DNA from: Bacteroidota bacterium
GTDB lineage: Bacteria > Bacteroidota > Bacteroidia > Bacteroidales > VadinHA17
NCBI GenBank assembly: GCA_015222065.1
Contig: JADFUQ010000311.1
Coordinates: 1 to 54,939 of the forward strand
DNA: 54,939 bases
Direction: 5' to 3'
Part shown: positions 35,093 through 43,440 of the stretch, in pieces
Layout: every line of letters begins with the position of its first letter
How positions within the stretch are numbered: the stretch's first letter is position 1
The notes under the pieces: generated by a model
Told to the model about the DNA's origin: nothing
The model's input: the letters and a program-made list of their open reading frames with translations, nothing else
The model's database searches: none
Translations under genes and position numbers: made by a program

Positions 35093-35563
35093 ATGACTAT
35101 AGTACGTGTTACAAAAGAATTCCATTTTGAAATGGCCCATGCTTTATGGAATTATGACGGACCATGCAGAAATATCCACGGGCATTCATACAAATTACTG
35201 GTAACCGTAAAGGGCGAACCGTTAAATGATCCGGGCAAACCCAAACATGGAATGATAATTGACTTTGGCGACCTGAAACAAATAGTAAAAACCACAATTA
35301 TAAACAGGTTTGATCATACAGTTGTTGTTAATAAACAAGCACCATATGAAATGCTAAAGAAAATGGGGCAAATGTTTGAAAAATATGAGGTAATGGATTT
35401 CCAGCCAACCTGTGAGAAACTTGTTATATATTTCGCCGAAATTATTAAAGAAAAATTACCCGAAAACACACAGCTTCAGCGACTTAGATTGTATGAAACG
35501 ACAACATCATTTGCAGAATGGTATGAGGAGGATAATGCAAGTAAAGATAAAAGTCAAAAGTAA
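35093..35563 (+). CDS. queD: 6-carboxytetrahydropterin synthase (QueD/PTPS family)
   Basis: QueD converts dihydroneopterin triphosphate to 6-carboxytetrahydropterin, an early step to queuosine. The 156-residue protein has the zinc His residues in FEMAHAL and IHGHSY, the catalytic Cys in GPCRNIHGH, the RFDHTVV Asp-His, and the late Glu in LYETTTSFAEW. It is slightly longer than the usual 120-140 residues, and its tail SKDKSQK is encoded by GATAAAAGT-type repeat sequence that continues into the spacer. It follows the ArsR gene by 10 bases. queC, queE and queF are not in the window. Confidence 0.92.
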   Translation: MTIVRVTKEFHFEMAHALWNYDGPCRNIHGHSYKLLVTVKGEPLNDPGKPKHGMIIDFGDLKQIVKTTIINRFDHTVVVNKQAPYEMLKKMGQMFEKYEVMDFQPTCEKLVIYFAEIIKEKLPENTQLQRLRLYETTTSFAEWYEEDNASKDKSQK

Positions 35564-35794
35564 AAAGATAAAAGTAAAAAGATAAAAGGGAAGAAGTAAG
35601 AAGAGGTGGGTGGGTAGTAAGAAGTAGGTAGTAAGTAGAAGAAAAGGCAAAAGCTTGCCACGTGAAATGCGACTTAGGAGCATATTTCACTGTGGGCAAA
35701 AGTGAAGAATGAAGAGTTCAAAGACCTTAACTCGTAACCCGTAACACTTATTCACTGCAACACTGCATCACAATTCTTATTAAGACAAAAGACA
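35564..35794. repeat. Spacer with hairpin repeat and GTAACCC words
   Basis: A tandem GATAAAAGTAAAAA run (35557-35588) is followed by an A/G tract, the hairpin repeat (35642-35702), GAAGAATGAAGAGTTCAAAG (35705-35724), CTCGTAACCCGTAACAC (35731-35747) and CACTGCA words before polA. The GAAGAATGAAGAGTTCA to GTAACCC order also occurs near 23047-23115. Confidence 0.65.
35642..35702 (-). repeat. Dispersed hairpin repeat, short form
   Basis: Its reverse complement matches both ends of 15901-15998 nearly exactly. GCCACGTGAAAT and ATTTCACTGTGGGC form an imperfect stem about 20 bases apart. It is intergenic and lies between queD and polA. Confidence 0.8.
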
Positions 35795-38593
35795 ATGGCT
35801 GGCAATAAAAAAACGGGAAACAATAAAAAACTATTCTTACTTGATGCTTATGCATTGATATTCAGAGCATATTATGCATTTATTCATAATCCTGTAAAAA
35901 CCTCCAAAGGATTAAATACTTCTGCAATTTATGGATTTATTAACACTTTAAATGATATAATTAAAAACCAGACTCCATCACATATTGCCGTGGTTTTTGA
36001 TCCTCCTTCTCCTACCTTCAGACACAAAATGTATAAAGAATACAAAGCCAACAGGGAAGCGACACCTGAAGATATTAAGAAATCGGTTCCGTATATAAAA
36101 AAAGTAATTTCAGCTTACAATATACCTATTCTGGAAGTGGAAGGATATGAAGCAGATGATACTATCGGAACTATTGCAAAAAAGGCAGAAAGTAAGGGTT
36201 TTAAGGTTTATATGATGACTTCGGATAAGGATTTTGCACAGCTTGTTTCTGATAATATATTTATTTATAAACCGGGAAGTGGTGGAGCACAAGCAGTTAT
36301 TTGGGATAAGGAAAAAGTCAGAGAGAAATTTATGGTAGAACGCCCGGAACAGGTAATTGAAGTGCTTGCTCTGTGGGGTGATGCCTCAGATAACATACCC
36401 GGAGCCCCTGGGATAGGTGAAAAAACATCAAAAAAGCTGATATCAAAATATGGCGGAATAGATGAAATATTCAAGAATATTGAACAATTTAAAGGAAAGC
36501 AAAAAGAAAACCTGATTGAATATCGTGAACAGATTGAATTATCGAAGAAACTGGTTGAAATTCCGTTGGATGTTCCTGTTGATTTCGATGAAGAAGCAAT
36601 GAAATCTAAAGATCCGGACAAGGAAAAACTCCAGGAAATATTTCAGGAACTGGAATTCAAAAGTTTCCTTTTCCGGTTGAATAAGGGGATTGAAATACCG
36701 ACAAAAAAAACAGAAATAGCGGCACAGGGATCATTGTTTTCCAGCCATAATATAGGCAAAATGGAAACAGATAATTCAGGGAAAAACATTAAGTCAACCC
36801 CGCATAATTATGTTTTGGTTGATACACCCGAAAAACAAGAAGCGCTTATAAGCAAACTAAATAAGCAAAACCGGTTTTGTTTTGATACCGAAACAACAGG
36901 ATTGGATACTATCAAAGATGAACTGATTGGTATTTCTTTTTGTTGTGAAAGTCATGAAGCATATTGGCTCCCCGTTGAAAGCGATAAAAAGATATCTGAA
37001 AAAGTACTTGAGAAATTCAAACCGGTATTTGAAAATGAAAAGATTGAAAAAATAGGTCAAAATCTGAAATTTGATATAAAGGTTTTACGGAAAAGGGGAA
37101 TAGTTGTAAAAGGTGCTTTATTTGATACAATGGTTGCCCATTATCTTATTAAACCTGAAGGTAAACACGGTCTGAACGACTTGGCAGAGGACTATCTGAA
37201 TTATACTCCTGTTAAAATTGAAGAATTGATAGGAGTAAAAGGGAAAAGTCAGGCAAATATGCGATCAGTACCACAAGAAAAGATTAAAGAATATGCTGCA
37301 GAAGATGCAGATCTGACGTGGCAGATAAAAAAGATTCTTGAAAAGGAACTTAAAGAGAAACACCTTGAAACACTTGCGGAAAAAATTGAAATGCCACTTG
37401 TATATGTATTATGTGACATGGAAATGAGAGGATTTAAGGTAAATGTTAATGTGTTAAAAAAATACTCGGAAATATTAAAAGTTGAATTGCTGGATATTCA
37501 GACCGGGATCTATAAACTTGCTGATACGGAATTTAATATTTCCTCACCGAAACAACTGGGCGAAATATTGTTTACAAAACTGAAAATTGATTCTAAAGCA
37601 AAAAAGACAAAAACCGGACAATATTCTACAAGTGAGGATGTGCTGCAAAGGCTTGTAAACAAACATGAAATTGTATCTAAAGTATTAGAATTCAGATCTG
37701 TTAGCAAATTGCTTTCCACTTATGTTGAAAAACTTCCGGAGTTAAAAAATAGCGAAACCGGAAAAATTCATTCTTCTTTTAATCAAACAATTACAGCTAC
37801 AGGTCGTCTGAGCTCCAATAACCCGAATTTACAGAATATCCCGATAAGGGAAGACAGAGGCAGGGAGATAAGGAAGGCCTTTGTTCCTTCAGATATACAA
37901 CACATTCTGATTTCGGCTGATTATTCACAGATAGAGTTAAGGATAATGGCCCATATGAGTGGCGACAAAAATTTGATTGATGCTTTTAATACAGGTGAGG
38001 ATATTCATGTTTCTACAGCTGCAAAAATACATAGAATTTCACCAGGGGATGTTACAAAAGAAATGCGTGAGAGAGCAAAAACTGCTAATTTTGGTATCAT
38101 ATATGGTATTTCTGCTTTTGGGTTAAGCCGGAGGATGAATTTGCCCCTGTCTGATGCTAAAGAATTTATTGAGGAGTATTTTAGAACTTACCCGGGGGTT
38201 AAGAAATATATGGATAAGAGCATAGAAAGAGCAAGGGAAAAGGGATATGTGCAAACCATTATGGGTAGAAAAAGATATCTGCCTGATATTCTTTCACGTA
38301 ATTCTGTTGTAAGGGGATTTGCAGAGAGAAATGCAATAAATGCCCCAATTCAGGGATATGCAGCTGATATTATTAAAATAGCAATGATTAATATTCACAA
38401 CAAGATAAAGGAAAAAAAATTGAAATCAGGAATGATATTGCAGGTTCATGACGAACTGGTTTTTGATGTACCGGAAAAAGAAGTTGATGTACTTAGTGAT
38501 ATTGTGGTTAGTGAAATGCAGAATGCTGTTAAGCTGGATGTGCCTCTTACGGTTGATTGTGGTACAGGAAGAAACTGGCTTGAAGCACACTAA
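35795..38593 (+). CDS. polA: DNA polymerase I with active proofreading motifs
   Basis: Pol I fills gaps and removes RNA primers. The 932-residue protein has the 5'-3' exonuclease (about 8-300; VFDPPSPTFRHKMYKEYKAN, VEGYEADDTIGTIA, GDASDNIPGAPGIGEKT). It also has a 3'-5' exonuclease with catalytic residues retained: FDTETTGLD, GQNLKFDIKVL and YAAEDADL. The polymerase has motif A DYSQIELRIMAHMSGD, the O helix RAKTANFGIIYGIS, and motif C VHDELVF. Many bacterial Pol I proteins have lost proofreading, so the intact exonuclease site is informative. It is convergent with the S41 protease gene, with 74 bases between stops. Confidence 0.97.
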   Translation: MAGNKKTGNNKKLFLLDAYALIFRAYYAFIHNPVKTSKGLNTSAIYGFINTLNDIIKNQTPSHIAVVFDPPSPTFRHKMYKEYKANREATPEDIKKSVPYIKKVISAYNIPILEVEGYEADDTIGTIAKKAESKGFKVYMMTSDKDFAQLVSDNIFIYKPGSGGAQAVIWDKEKVREKFMVERPEQVIEVLALWGDASDNIPGAPGIGEKTSKKLISKYGGIDEIFKNIEQFKGKQKENLIEYREQIELSKKLVEIPLDVPVDFDEEAMKSKDPDKEKLQEIFQELEFKSFLFRLNKGIEIPTKKTEIAAQGSLFSSHNIGKMETDNSGKNIKSTPHNYVLVDTPEKQEALISKLNKQNRFCFDTETTGLDTIKDELIGISFCCESHEAYWLPVESDKKISEKVLEKFKPVFENEKIEKIGQNLKFDIKVLRKRGIVVKGALFDTMVAHYLIKPEGKHGLNDLAEDYLNYTPVKIEELIGVKGKSQANMRSVPQEKIKEYAAEDADLTWQIKKILEKELKEKHLETLAEKIEMPLVYVLCDMEMRGFKVNVNVLKKYSEILKVELLDIQTGIYKLADTEFNISSPKQLGEILFTKLKIDSKAKKTKTGQYSTSEDVLQRLVNKHEIVSKVLEFRSVSKLLSTYVEKLPELKNSETGKIHSSFNQTITATGRLSSNNPNLQNIPIREDRGREIRKAFVPSDIQHILISADYSQIELRIMAHMSGDKNLIDAFNTGEDIHVSTAAKIHRISPGDVTKEMRERAKTANFGIIYGISAFGLSRRMNLPLSDAKEFIEEYFRTYPGVKKYMDKSIERAREKGYVQTIMGRKRYLPDILSRNSVVRGFAERNAINAPIQGYAADIIKIAMINIHNKIKEKKLKSGMILQVHDELVFDVPEKEVDVLSDIVVSEMQNAVKLDVPLTVDCGTGRNWLEAH

Positions 38594-38667
38594 GGAAGAG
38601 GTGAAAAGAAAGCAAAAGGCTCGAAAAAATATGAAATCAAAGATTTCTGTTTTTTTGGGACTTAATT

Positions 38668-40344
38668 CTATTGATCAGATGAATTGAGAATGGCAGTATA
38701 TGTGTGTTTGTCTTCAAATAGATCACATGCTTTTTCTATTTGTTTATCATAAGGTAGTGAAGACTGGATCATACCGGAACGATAATAATAACGGTCAACA
38801 ATAGATTCTTCAAGAAGGATTTTAATCTCCTTACTAAAGGCATTCATGTCTTGTTCAAGATCACGGGAAAGTTTTTTTGAAAGTGCTGTGAATTCGTTTT
38901 CAGAAAACTGGTAATATTTTTCCTTTTTTGCAGTTTCTTTCAATGTACGAAATGCCTGATCTGTTTTAGTTTCATAATTAAAGTTTTGTTCTTTAACAAA
39001 TGCGATAAAATCAAGATAAATACCATCAGTAATCTCAAAATCACCAGGGGGAAGTAACGAGTCATGTGCCAGATAATATCGGGTTGAAAAGTCGAAAAAC
39101 ATAAAATCGGTAAAAAGTTCAATAGTAAGCTGGCTGGGATTATCCTCTATAATTTCAATATCAGGAGAAATACCACCGCCGTCATAAACCAATCGGCCAT
39201 TTTTGGTTTTATATTCTGAAATTAAAGAATCAGGTATATGACCAACGCTTCCATCCTCATTACGGTTGGAATAATCCAATGCCTGGATACAGCGCCCGCT
39301 GGGAATATAATACTTTGCTGTTGTTACCTTAAGTCGTGAATTATAGCTTAAAGGACGGGTAGTTTGAACAAGACCCTTTCCAAATGTACGGGTGCCGATA
39401 ATTACAGCCCTGTCAATATCCTGAAGAGCACCTGCAACGATTTCTGATGCTGATGCGGACCCACGGTTTACAAGAACAACAAGAGGTGTTTGAGTATCAA
39501 CGGGAAGATTCTTTGCCCTGTATGTTTCATCGAATTGTTTTACCTTGCCCCTGGTACTGACTATTTCCTGCCCTTTGTTAACAAAAAGATTTGACACGTT
39601 AACTGCCTCTATAAGTAAACCGCCCGGATTTCCTCGTAAATCTAGAATTAATGATTTTAGGGAATATGTTTTTTTAAGATCAGTAAGAGCGTTTTTAACA
39701 TCTTTAGAGCAGTCCTGTGTGAAGTTTGAAAGACGGATATAGCCAATATTTTCATTCAGCATACCATAATAAGGAACACCGGTGATATGGATTTTTTTGC
39801 GGATAAGAGTAACTGTAAAGGGTTTATCGATTCCATATCGTTTAATGGTTACTCCAACTTCGGTGTCAGGCAGACCTTTTAACAGGTCACTTACTTTGTG
39901 AAGAGCCAATCCATCAATAGATTTATTATCTATCTCGCGGATAATATCTCCGGCTTTCAGTCCTGCTAAATCTGCCGGGAAATCTTTATATACCTCAGAA
40001 ATAACAGCAAAATCACCACTTTTTCTGATTAACGAACCAATACCTCCGTATTTACCTGTTGTGGCAAAATTAAAATCATCAATACCTGATTCGGGAATAT
40101 AAACAGTGTAAGGATCAAGTGATTGAAGCATTTCATTAATACTTATTTCAATCAGTTTTTCCGGTTCAATGTCATCGACATAAAAGACATTAAGCTCCCG
40201 GAAGAGGGAATAATAAATATCAAGATTTTTTAAAAGTTTAAAATCCCTGTCTTCATTAAATGAAACAAGACCTACAGTAAACGTAATGATAATAAGTATA
40301 ATAATACCTGCTTTTTTAAATATTCCAATCCCTGTTAGTTTCAT
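38668..40344 (-). CDS. S41 C-terminal processing peptidase (Ctp/Tsp family)
   Basis: The 558-residue protein has an N-terminal membrane anchor (IIILIIITFTVGLVSF), a DPYTVYIPE segment, a PDZ domain (about 85-185, GIGSLIRKSGDFAVISEVY), and the S41 catalytic core with LDLRGNPGGLL, NRGSASASEIVAGALQD (nucleophile Ser in GSAS) and GTRTFGKGLVQ (Lys general base). It cleaves C-termini of envelope proteins in the periplasm. I chose the ATG at 40344 over one 75 bases upstream because it gives the basic start MKLTGIGIFKK before the anchor. It is the last gene of the DUF4271-hemD-rnpA-yidD series. Confidence 0.93.
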   Translation of the reverse strand: MKLTGIGIFKKAGIIILIIITFTVGLVSFNEDRDFKLLKNLDIYYSLFRELNVFYVDDIEPEKLIEISINEMLQSLDPYTVYIPESGIDDFNFATTGKYGGIGSLIRKSGDFAVISEVYKDFPADLAGLKAGDIIREIDNKSIDGLALHKVSDLLKGLPDTEVGVTIKRYGIDKPFTVTLIRKKIHITGVPYYGMLNENIGYIRLSNFTQDCSKDVKNALTDLKKTYSLKSLILDLRGNPGGLLIEAVNVSNLFVNKGQEIVSTRGKVKQFDETYRAKNLPVDTQTPLVVLVNRGSASASEIVAGALQDIDRAVIIGTRTFGKGLVQTTRPLSYNSRLKVTTAKYYIPSGRCIQALDYSNRNEDGSVGHIPDSLISEYKTKNGRLVYDGGGISPDIEIIEDNPSQLTIELFTDFMFFDFSTRYYLAHDSLLPPGDFEITDGIYLDFIAFVKEQNFNYETKTDQAFRTLKETAKKEKYYQFSENEFTALSKKLSRDLEQDMNAFSKEIKILLEESIVDRYYYRSGMIQSSLPYDKQIEKACDLFEDKHTYTAILNSSDQ

Positions 40345-40572
40345 ATGTTTATTATTTAGCAATATTTTTATTTTCAATAGTAAGTATTTTTGGAATACTG
40401 GAATGCTCGATAAAGTCATCTATTTCTTCCCATTTTTCCACTATTCCATTATTCCATTATTCCAATTAATACTTAATCATTCTCCTGTGGATCAAAATTT
40501 TTATCATGGATGTTTCATCTGTTTGAAATTTGTTTTATATCTGTTTATTTCAAAACGGAGCAAAGATAGAAA

Positions 40573-40818
40573 TCATTTCTTTCTGAAAGAGAATTTATCA
40601 GGAACAGGGTCATAACCATGTCCACCCCATGGATTACAACTAATTACCCTTCTAATTGCAAGCCAGCTTCCTTTAAGCGGGCCATGTTTTTTAAGTACTT
40701 CGATGCTGTATGCTGAACATGAAGGTGTATAGCGGCAAGAGGAAGGAAACAACGGTGAAATTAAACGCTGGTAGATTTTTACTGATCCAATGAGTATATT
40801 AATTATTATTGTTCTCAT
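40573..40818 (-). CDS. yidD: Membrane protein insertion efficiency factor YidD
   Basis: This 81-residue protein carries the YidD signature: QRLISPLFPSSCRYTPSCSA, then YSIEVLKKHGPLKG and ISCNPWGGHGYDPVP, including the three conserved Cys. YidD sits at the inner face of the membrane and helps YidC-dependent insertion. Its start overlaps the end of rnpA by four bases, the usual arrangement, so the two are translationally coupled. yidC itself is not nearby. Confidence 0.95.
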   Translation of the reverse strand: MRTIIINILIGSVKIYQRLISPLFPSSCRYTPSCSAYSIEVLKKHGPLKGSWLAIRRVISCNPWGGHGYDPVPDKFSFRKK

Positions 40819-41192
40819 AGGTTTTTAATGAAATATTGAAATGCGGATATAATACCTTTTTCAATTGAATTATAATCAATGATTTGTTTTTCGCGGTATA
40901 TGATAATAAGAACAAGTCCAAAATTTTTACTCTCCAAAAATTTATAAAGTTCATGTTTGTTCAGGCGGTATGCTTCAAGGGTTCTTCTTTTGATAGTATT
41001 CCTGTCAACAGCACGTTTAAATAGTTTTTTCGACACACTGACAGCTACTTGTGCGGGATATTTTTCTTCCGGGGTTGTTTTTTTCCAGATAATAAGAAAG
41101 GGATGAGAATAGAAAGACCTGCCAAGTTTAATTAATTCGTTGAAAGCTTTTTTACTAGTGAGTTTCTCTATTTTTTTAAAAGTAGTTTTCAT
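40815..41192 (-). CDS. rnpA: Ribonuclease P protein component
   Basis: RnpA is the protein cofactor of RNase P, which matures tRNA 5' ends. The 125-residue protein has the family order: EKLTSKKAFNELIKLGRSFY, VAVSVSKKLFKRAVDRNTIKR and RRTLEAYRLNK. The usual RNR signature (RNRIKRxxRE) reads RNTIKRRTLEAYR, a variant. It overlaps yidD by four bases. No rpmH precedes it; instead hemD lies upstream, an arrangement I associate with Bacteroidota. An intergenic repeat and a candidate terminator separate it from hemD. Confidence 0.93.
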   Translation of the reverse strand: MKTTFKKIEKLTSKKAFNELIKLGRSFYSHPFLIIWKKTTPEEKYPAQVAVSVSKKLFKRAVDRNTIKRRTLEAYRLNKHELYKFLESKNFGLVLIIIYREKQIIDYNSIEKGIISAFQYFIKNL

Positions 41193-41240
41193 AAACCAAA
41201 AGTTGATTCAGTGGTTTTATTTAAACAGAAATCGCTAGTA

Positions 41241-41336
41241 TCAAGGCAAAAGGCAAAAATAAAAAGTATAATATGCTGATAATATGCCCAATATGCAATA
41301 ACTAACAAATCTGTTTATCGTTAACACGACACTAGC
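41241..41336 (+). repeat. Dispersed intergenic repeat, copy B
   Basis: It matches 939-1018 in order and orientation, with a 13-base insertion near its left end. GCTAGT at 41234-41239 and ACTAGC at 41331-41336 form a six-base inverted pair at the edges, which copy A does not keep fully. Confidence 0.8.
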
Positions 41337-41361
41337 AGGTAATAAAAAAAAGTAAAGTACA

Positions 41362-41384
41362 GAAAAAGAGGGGAAAAGCCCCCC
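41362..41384 (-). terminator. Candidate intrinsic terminator after hemD
   Basis: On the minus strand GGGG-CTTTT-CCCC is followed by TCTTTTT, a short GC stem with a T-rich tail, 30 bases past the hemD stop. The stem is only four to five pairs, so strength is uncertain. Confidence 0.5.
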
Positions 41385-41413
41385 GAATTTGTAAGTTCTC
41401 TTTCTGATTAAAA

Positions 41414-42166
41414 CTAATTACAATTTTTATTATAATTTACAATATATTGTTCAAGGGCCATAGTCATAGATGGGGCTTTGGGACTGGGGGCTTCAATATC
41501 CAGCTTTAATCCGGCATCCTTAGCCGCTTTTGCAGTAGTTGGTCCAAAAGAAGCAATTTTCGTATTATTTTGTTTAAAATCAGGGAAGTTTTCGAATAAA
41601 GATTTAATTCCGGAAGGACTGTAAAAAACAAGCACATCGTAATTTACATTACTAAGATCTGACAAATTACTGCAAACAGTTCGATAGAGTATAGCTTTGG
41701 TATATTTGATCTTGTTATTATCAAGAACTTTTGAAATATCTTTTTTGTGATGGTCAGATACAGGAATGAAAAAATTTCCATCCTTGTGTTTATTGATCAC
41801 ATCCATTAATTCAGTAAGACGGTGTTTACCGAAAAAAACCTTTCTTTTTCTGTAAACAATATATTTTTGAAGGTAATAAGCCGTTGATTCTGAAGTACAA
41901 AAATATTTCATTGAATCAGATATAACAACTCTCATTTCATCACAAATTCTGAAAAAATGATCAATAGCTATCCTGCTGGTAAAAATTACAGCTGTAAAAT
42001 CGGATATATCAATACGAGTTTTTCGAAACTCTTTTGCATGAACTGATTCTACATGAATGAAGGAACGAAAATCAATTTTAAGGTTGTTTTTCTTTGCCAG
42101 GTCATAATAAGGTGATTTCCCATTCTCAGGCTCGGGCTGCGACACTAAAATCCTTTTTATTTTCAA
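41414..42166 (-). CDS. hemD: Uroporphyrinogen-III synthase
   Basis: HemD closes and inverts ring D of hydroxymethylbilane to give uroporphyrinogen III for tetrapyrrole synthesis. The 250-residue protein has the divergent two-lobe HemD pattern: ILVSQPEPENGKSPYYDLAK at the start, AVIFTSRIAIDHFF in lobe one, and YDVLVFYSPSGIKSLFENFP and IASFGPTTAKAAKDAGLKLD in lobe two. Family conservation is low, so these segments are the main support. It lies 46 bases downstream of the DUF4271 gene on the same strand. Confidence 0.92.
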   Translation of the reverse strand: MKIKRILVSQPEPENGKSPYYDLAKKNNLKIDFRSFIHVESVHAKEFRKTRIDISDFTAVIFTSRIAIDHFFRICDEMRVVISDSMKYFCTSESTAYYLQKYIVYRKRKVFFGKHRLTELMDVINKHKDGNFFIPVSDHHKKDISKVLDNNKIKYTKAILYRTVCSNLSDLSNVNYDVLVFYSPSGIKSLFENFPDFKQNNTKIASFGPTTAKAAKDAGLKLDIEAPSPKAPSMTMALEQYIVNYNKNCN

Positions 42167-42212
42167 AACGCCAAGTTTTTATATTCTCGTTATTATATTA
42201 TAATCAAGCTTT

Positions 42213-43370
42213 TTAAAAAATTCTAAGGTATTTAAAGAAAACCAGAATCGGTATGAATTCGAGCACGCAAAGGTACAAAAACAAATATAATAGAGAAACT
42301 TTTCTTAAAGTAAATATTTTAATTCCCCTGATAATTCTAAAAATATAAGCTAAAATTATTATACCGGCACCCACGAAAATGGCAACAGGTGTTATTCGGT
42401 AGTCAGCATAAGGAATAGCTATTATAAATGGCAATAACACAAGTCCGGTTACTCTTGTATGAATAAAAATATTCTGCAAATATTCTGCAAATACTTTTTG
42501 GGTGAGAGATACGTATCCGACTATTTTATTGGCAATATATCGTACCAGATAAATAGCAAATACGAAACCGGTAAATAACAGGAATGCTATAATCCCCTCA
42601 GGATGGATAAGTGTTAAGTTAAAATGTTTGGCTGACAGGTAAATAAAAAGACCGGCATTTAAAAAAAAACCAAAATCCATGATCAGGAAAGCCTTTTGTG
42701 TAAAGCTGCTTTTATCGAGAAAGAGATTATGAGAAATCTGGTAGTTGAAAATGGAATTAACAGTGGCGGATAACACCTTATTGTAAAGTAATTTGATCCA
42801 TACAAGGAGTATAAAAGAGATGATTATTATCCCCAGAACCCAATCATTCCAAAGGGTAGAAATTTTTTCCCTGGAATGGTAATTATCCTGGTTTTTATCG
42901 GGAATCTCAGTTCCGACCCGGGTTGATTTATTATAAGTTGGTTTTTCTGATGTAATAAACAAATGATCTTTCCGGGAAACCATTTTATTACTGTGTTCCC
43001 ACATGTTTTTAAAGAACAGGGGTTTGATACCTTGGTTTTCACCTATTGTAATAATAATATCTGATGAATCGGGCTGAAATACAGATATGATTTTTTCCGG
43101 AATGATACTTTTTGGCTCAGATTTTATTAAGGAGGTTTTATGTAAAGAATCGAATTTTTCCTGATGTTGTTGTTCTCTCTCAAAAATTTGCAGAGCATCC
43201 TGAATGGAGTATTCTTTAATATCAGATCCGGAGATAGTATCTTCAGAAATTACAGTGTCCTGAATGAGAACTGCTGTTGTATCCTGATTTATGATTGTTG
43301 GGATAGTATCAACAAGTGGCTGAATTCGTGTAGTATCCTGTTGCTGTTTGTTGTCTGTGTTGTTTCCCAT
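42213..43370 (-). CDS. DUF4271 membrane protein
   Basis: The 385-residue protein has a polar, Thr/Gln/Asp-rich N-terminal half (about 1-170) and a membrane half with about seven hydrophobic segments (from WVLGIIIISFILLVWIKLLY onward). This fits the DUF4271 family, often encoded next to hemD in Bacteroidota; function is unknown. I chose the ATG at 43370 rather than one 30 bases upstream because AAGGGGG sits just before it as a clear Shine-Dalgarno sequence. A TAnnTTTG-type -7 box lies at 43398-43405 on the minus strand. Confidence 0.87.
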   Translation of the reverse strand: MGNNTDNKQQQDTTRIQPLVDTIPTIINQDTTAVLIQDTVISEDTISGSDIKEYSIQDALQIFEREQQHQEKFDSLHKTSLIKSEPKSIIPEKIISVFQPDSSDIIITIGENQGIKPLFFKNMWEHSNKMVSRKDHLFITSEKPTYNKSTRVGTEIPDKNQDNYHSREKISTLWNDWVLGIIIISFILLVWIKLLYNKVLSATVNSIFNYQISHNLFLDKSSFTQKAFLIMDFGFFLNAGLFIYLSAKHFNLTLIHPEGIIAFLLFTGFVFAIYLVRYIANKIVGYVSLTQKVFAEYLQNIFIHTRVTGLVLLPFIIAIPYADYRITPVAIFVGAGIIILAYIFRIIRGIKIFTLRKVSLLYLFLYLCVLEFIPILVFFKYLRIF

Positions 43371-43397
43371 ATACCCCCTTATTATAAAAACACGAAA

Positions 43398-43405
43398 CAA
43401 AGATA
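43398..43405 (-). promoter_or_regulatory. Candidate -7 box for the DUF4271-hemD unit
   Basis: On the minus strand TATCTTTG fits TAnnTTTG, 27 bases before the chosen ATG at 43370. No -33 TTG is seen at the expected spacing. Confidence 0.3.
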
Positions 43406-43440
43406 AAGAAATTAGGGATCATTTTTTTAAGCTTTTAAAA

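Noticed and set aside
35655..35670. CCACGTGAAA in the hairpin repeat considered as a third ParB site
   Set aside because: Only about 11 of 16 positions fit the consensus and the flanks do not match, so I do not call it.
40286..40615. A 109-codon plus-strand frame opposite the S41/yidD junction
   Set aside because: It spans the start of the protease, the gap and the end of yidD on the wrong strand, with ATTCC spacer words inside it and no domain.
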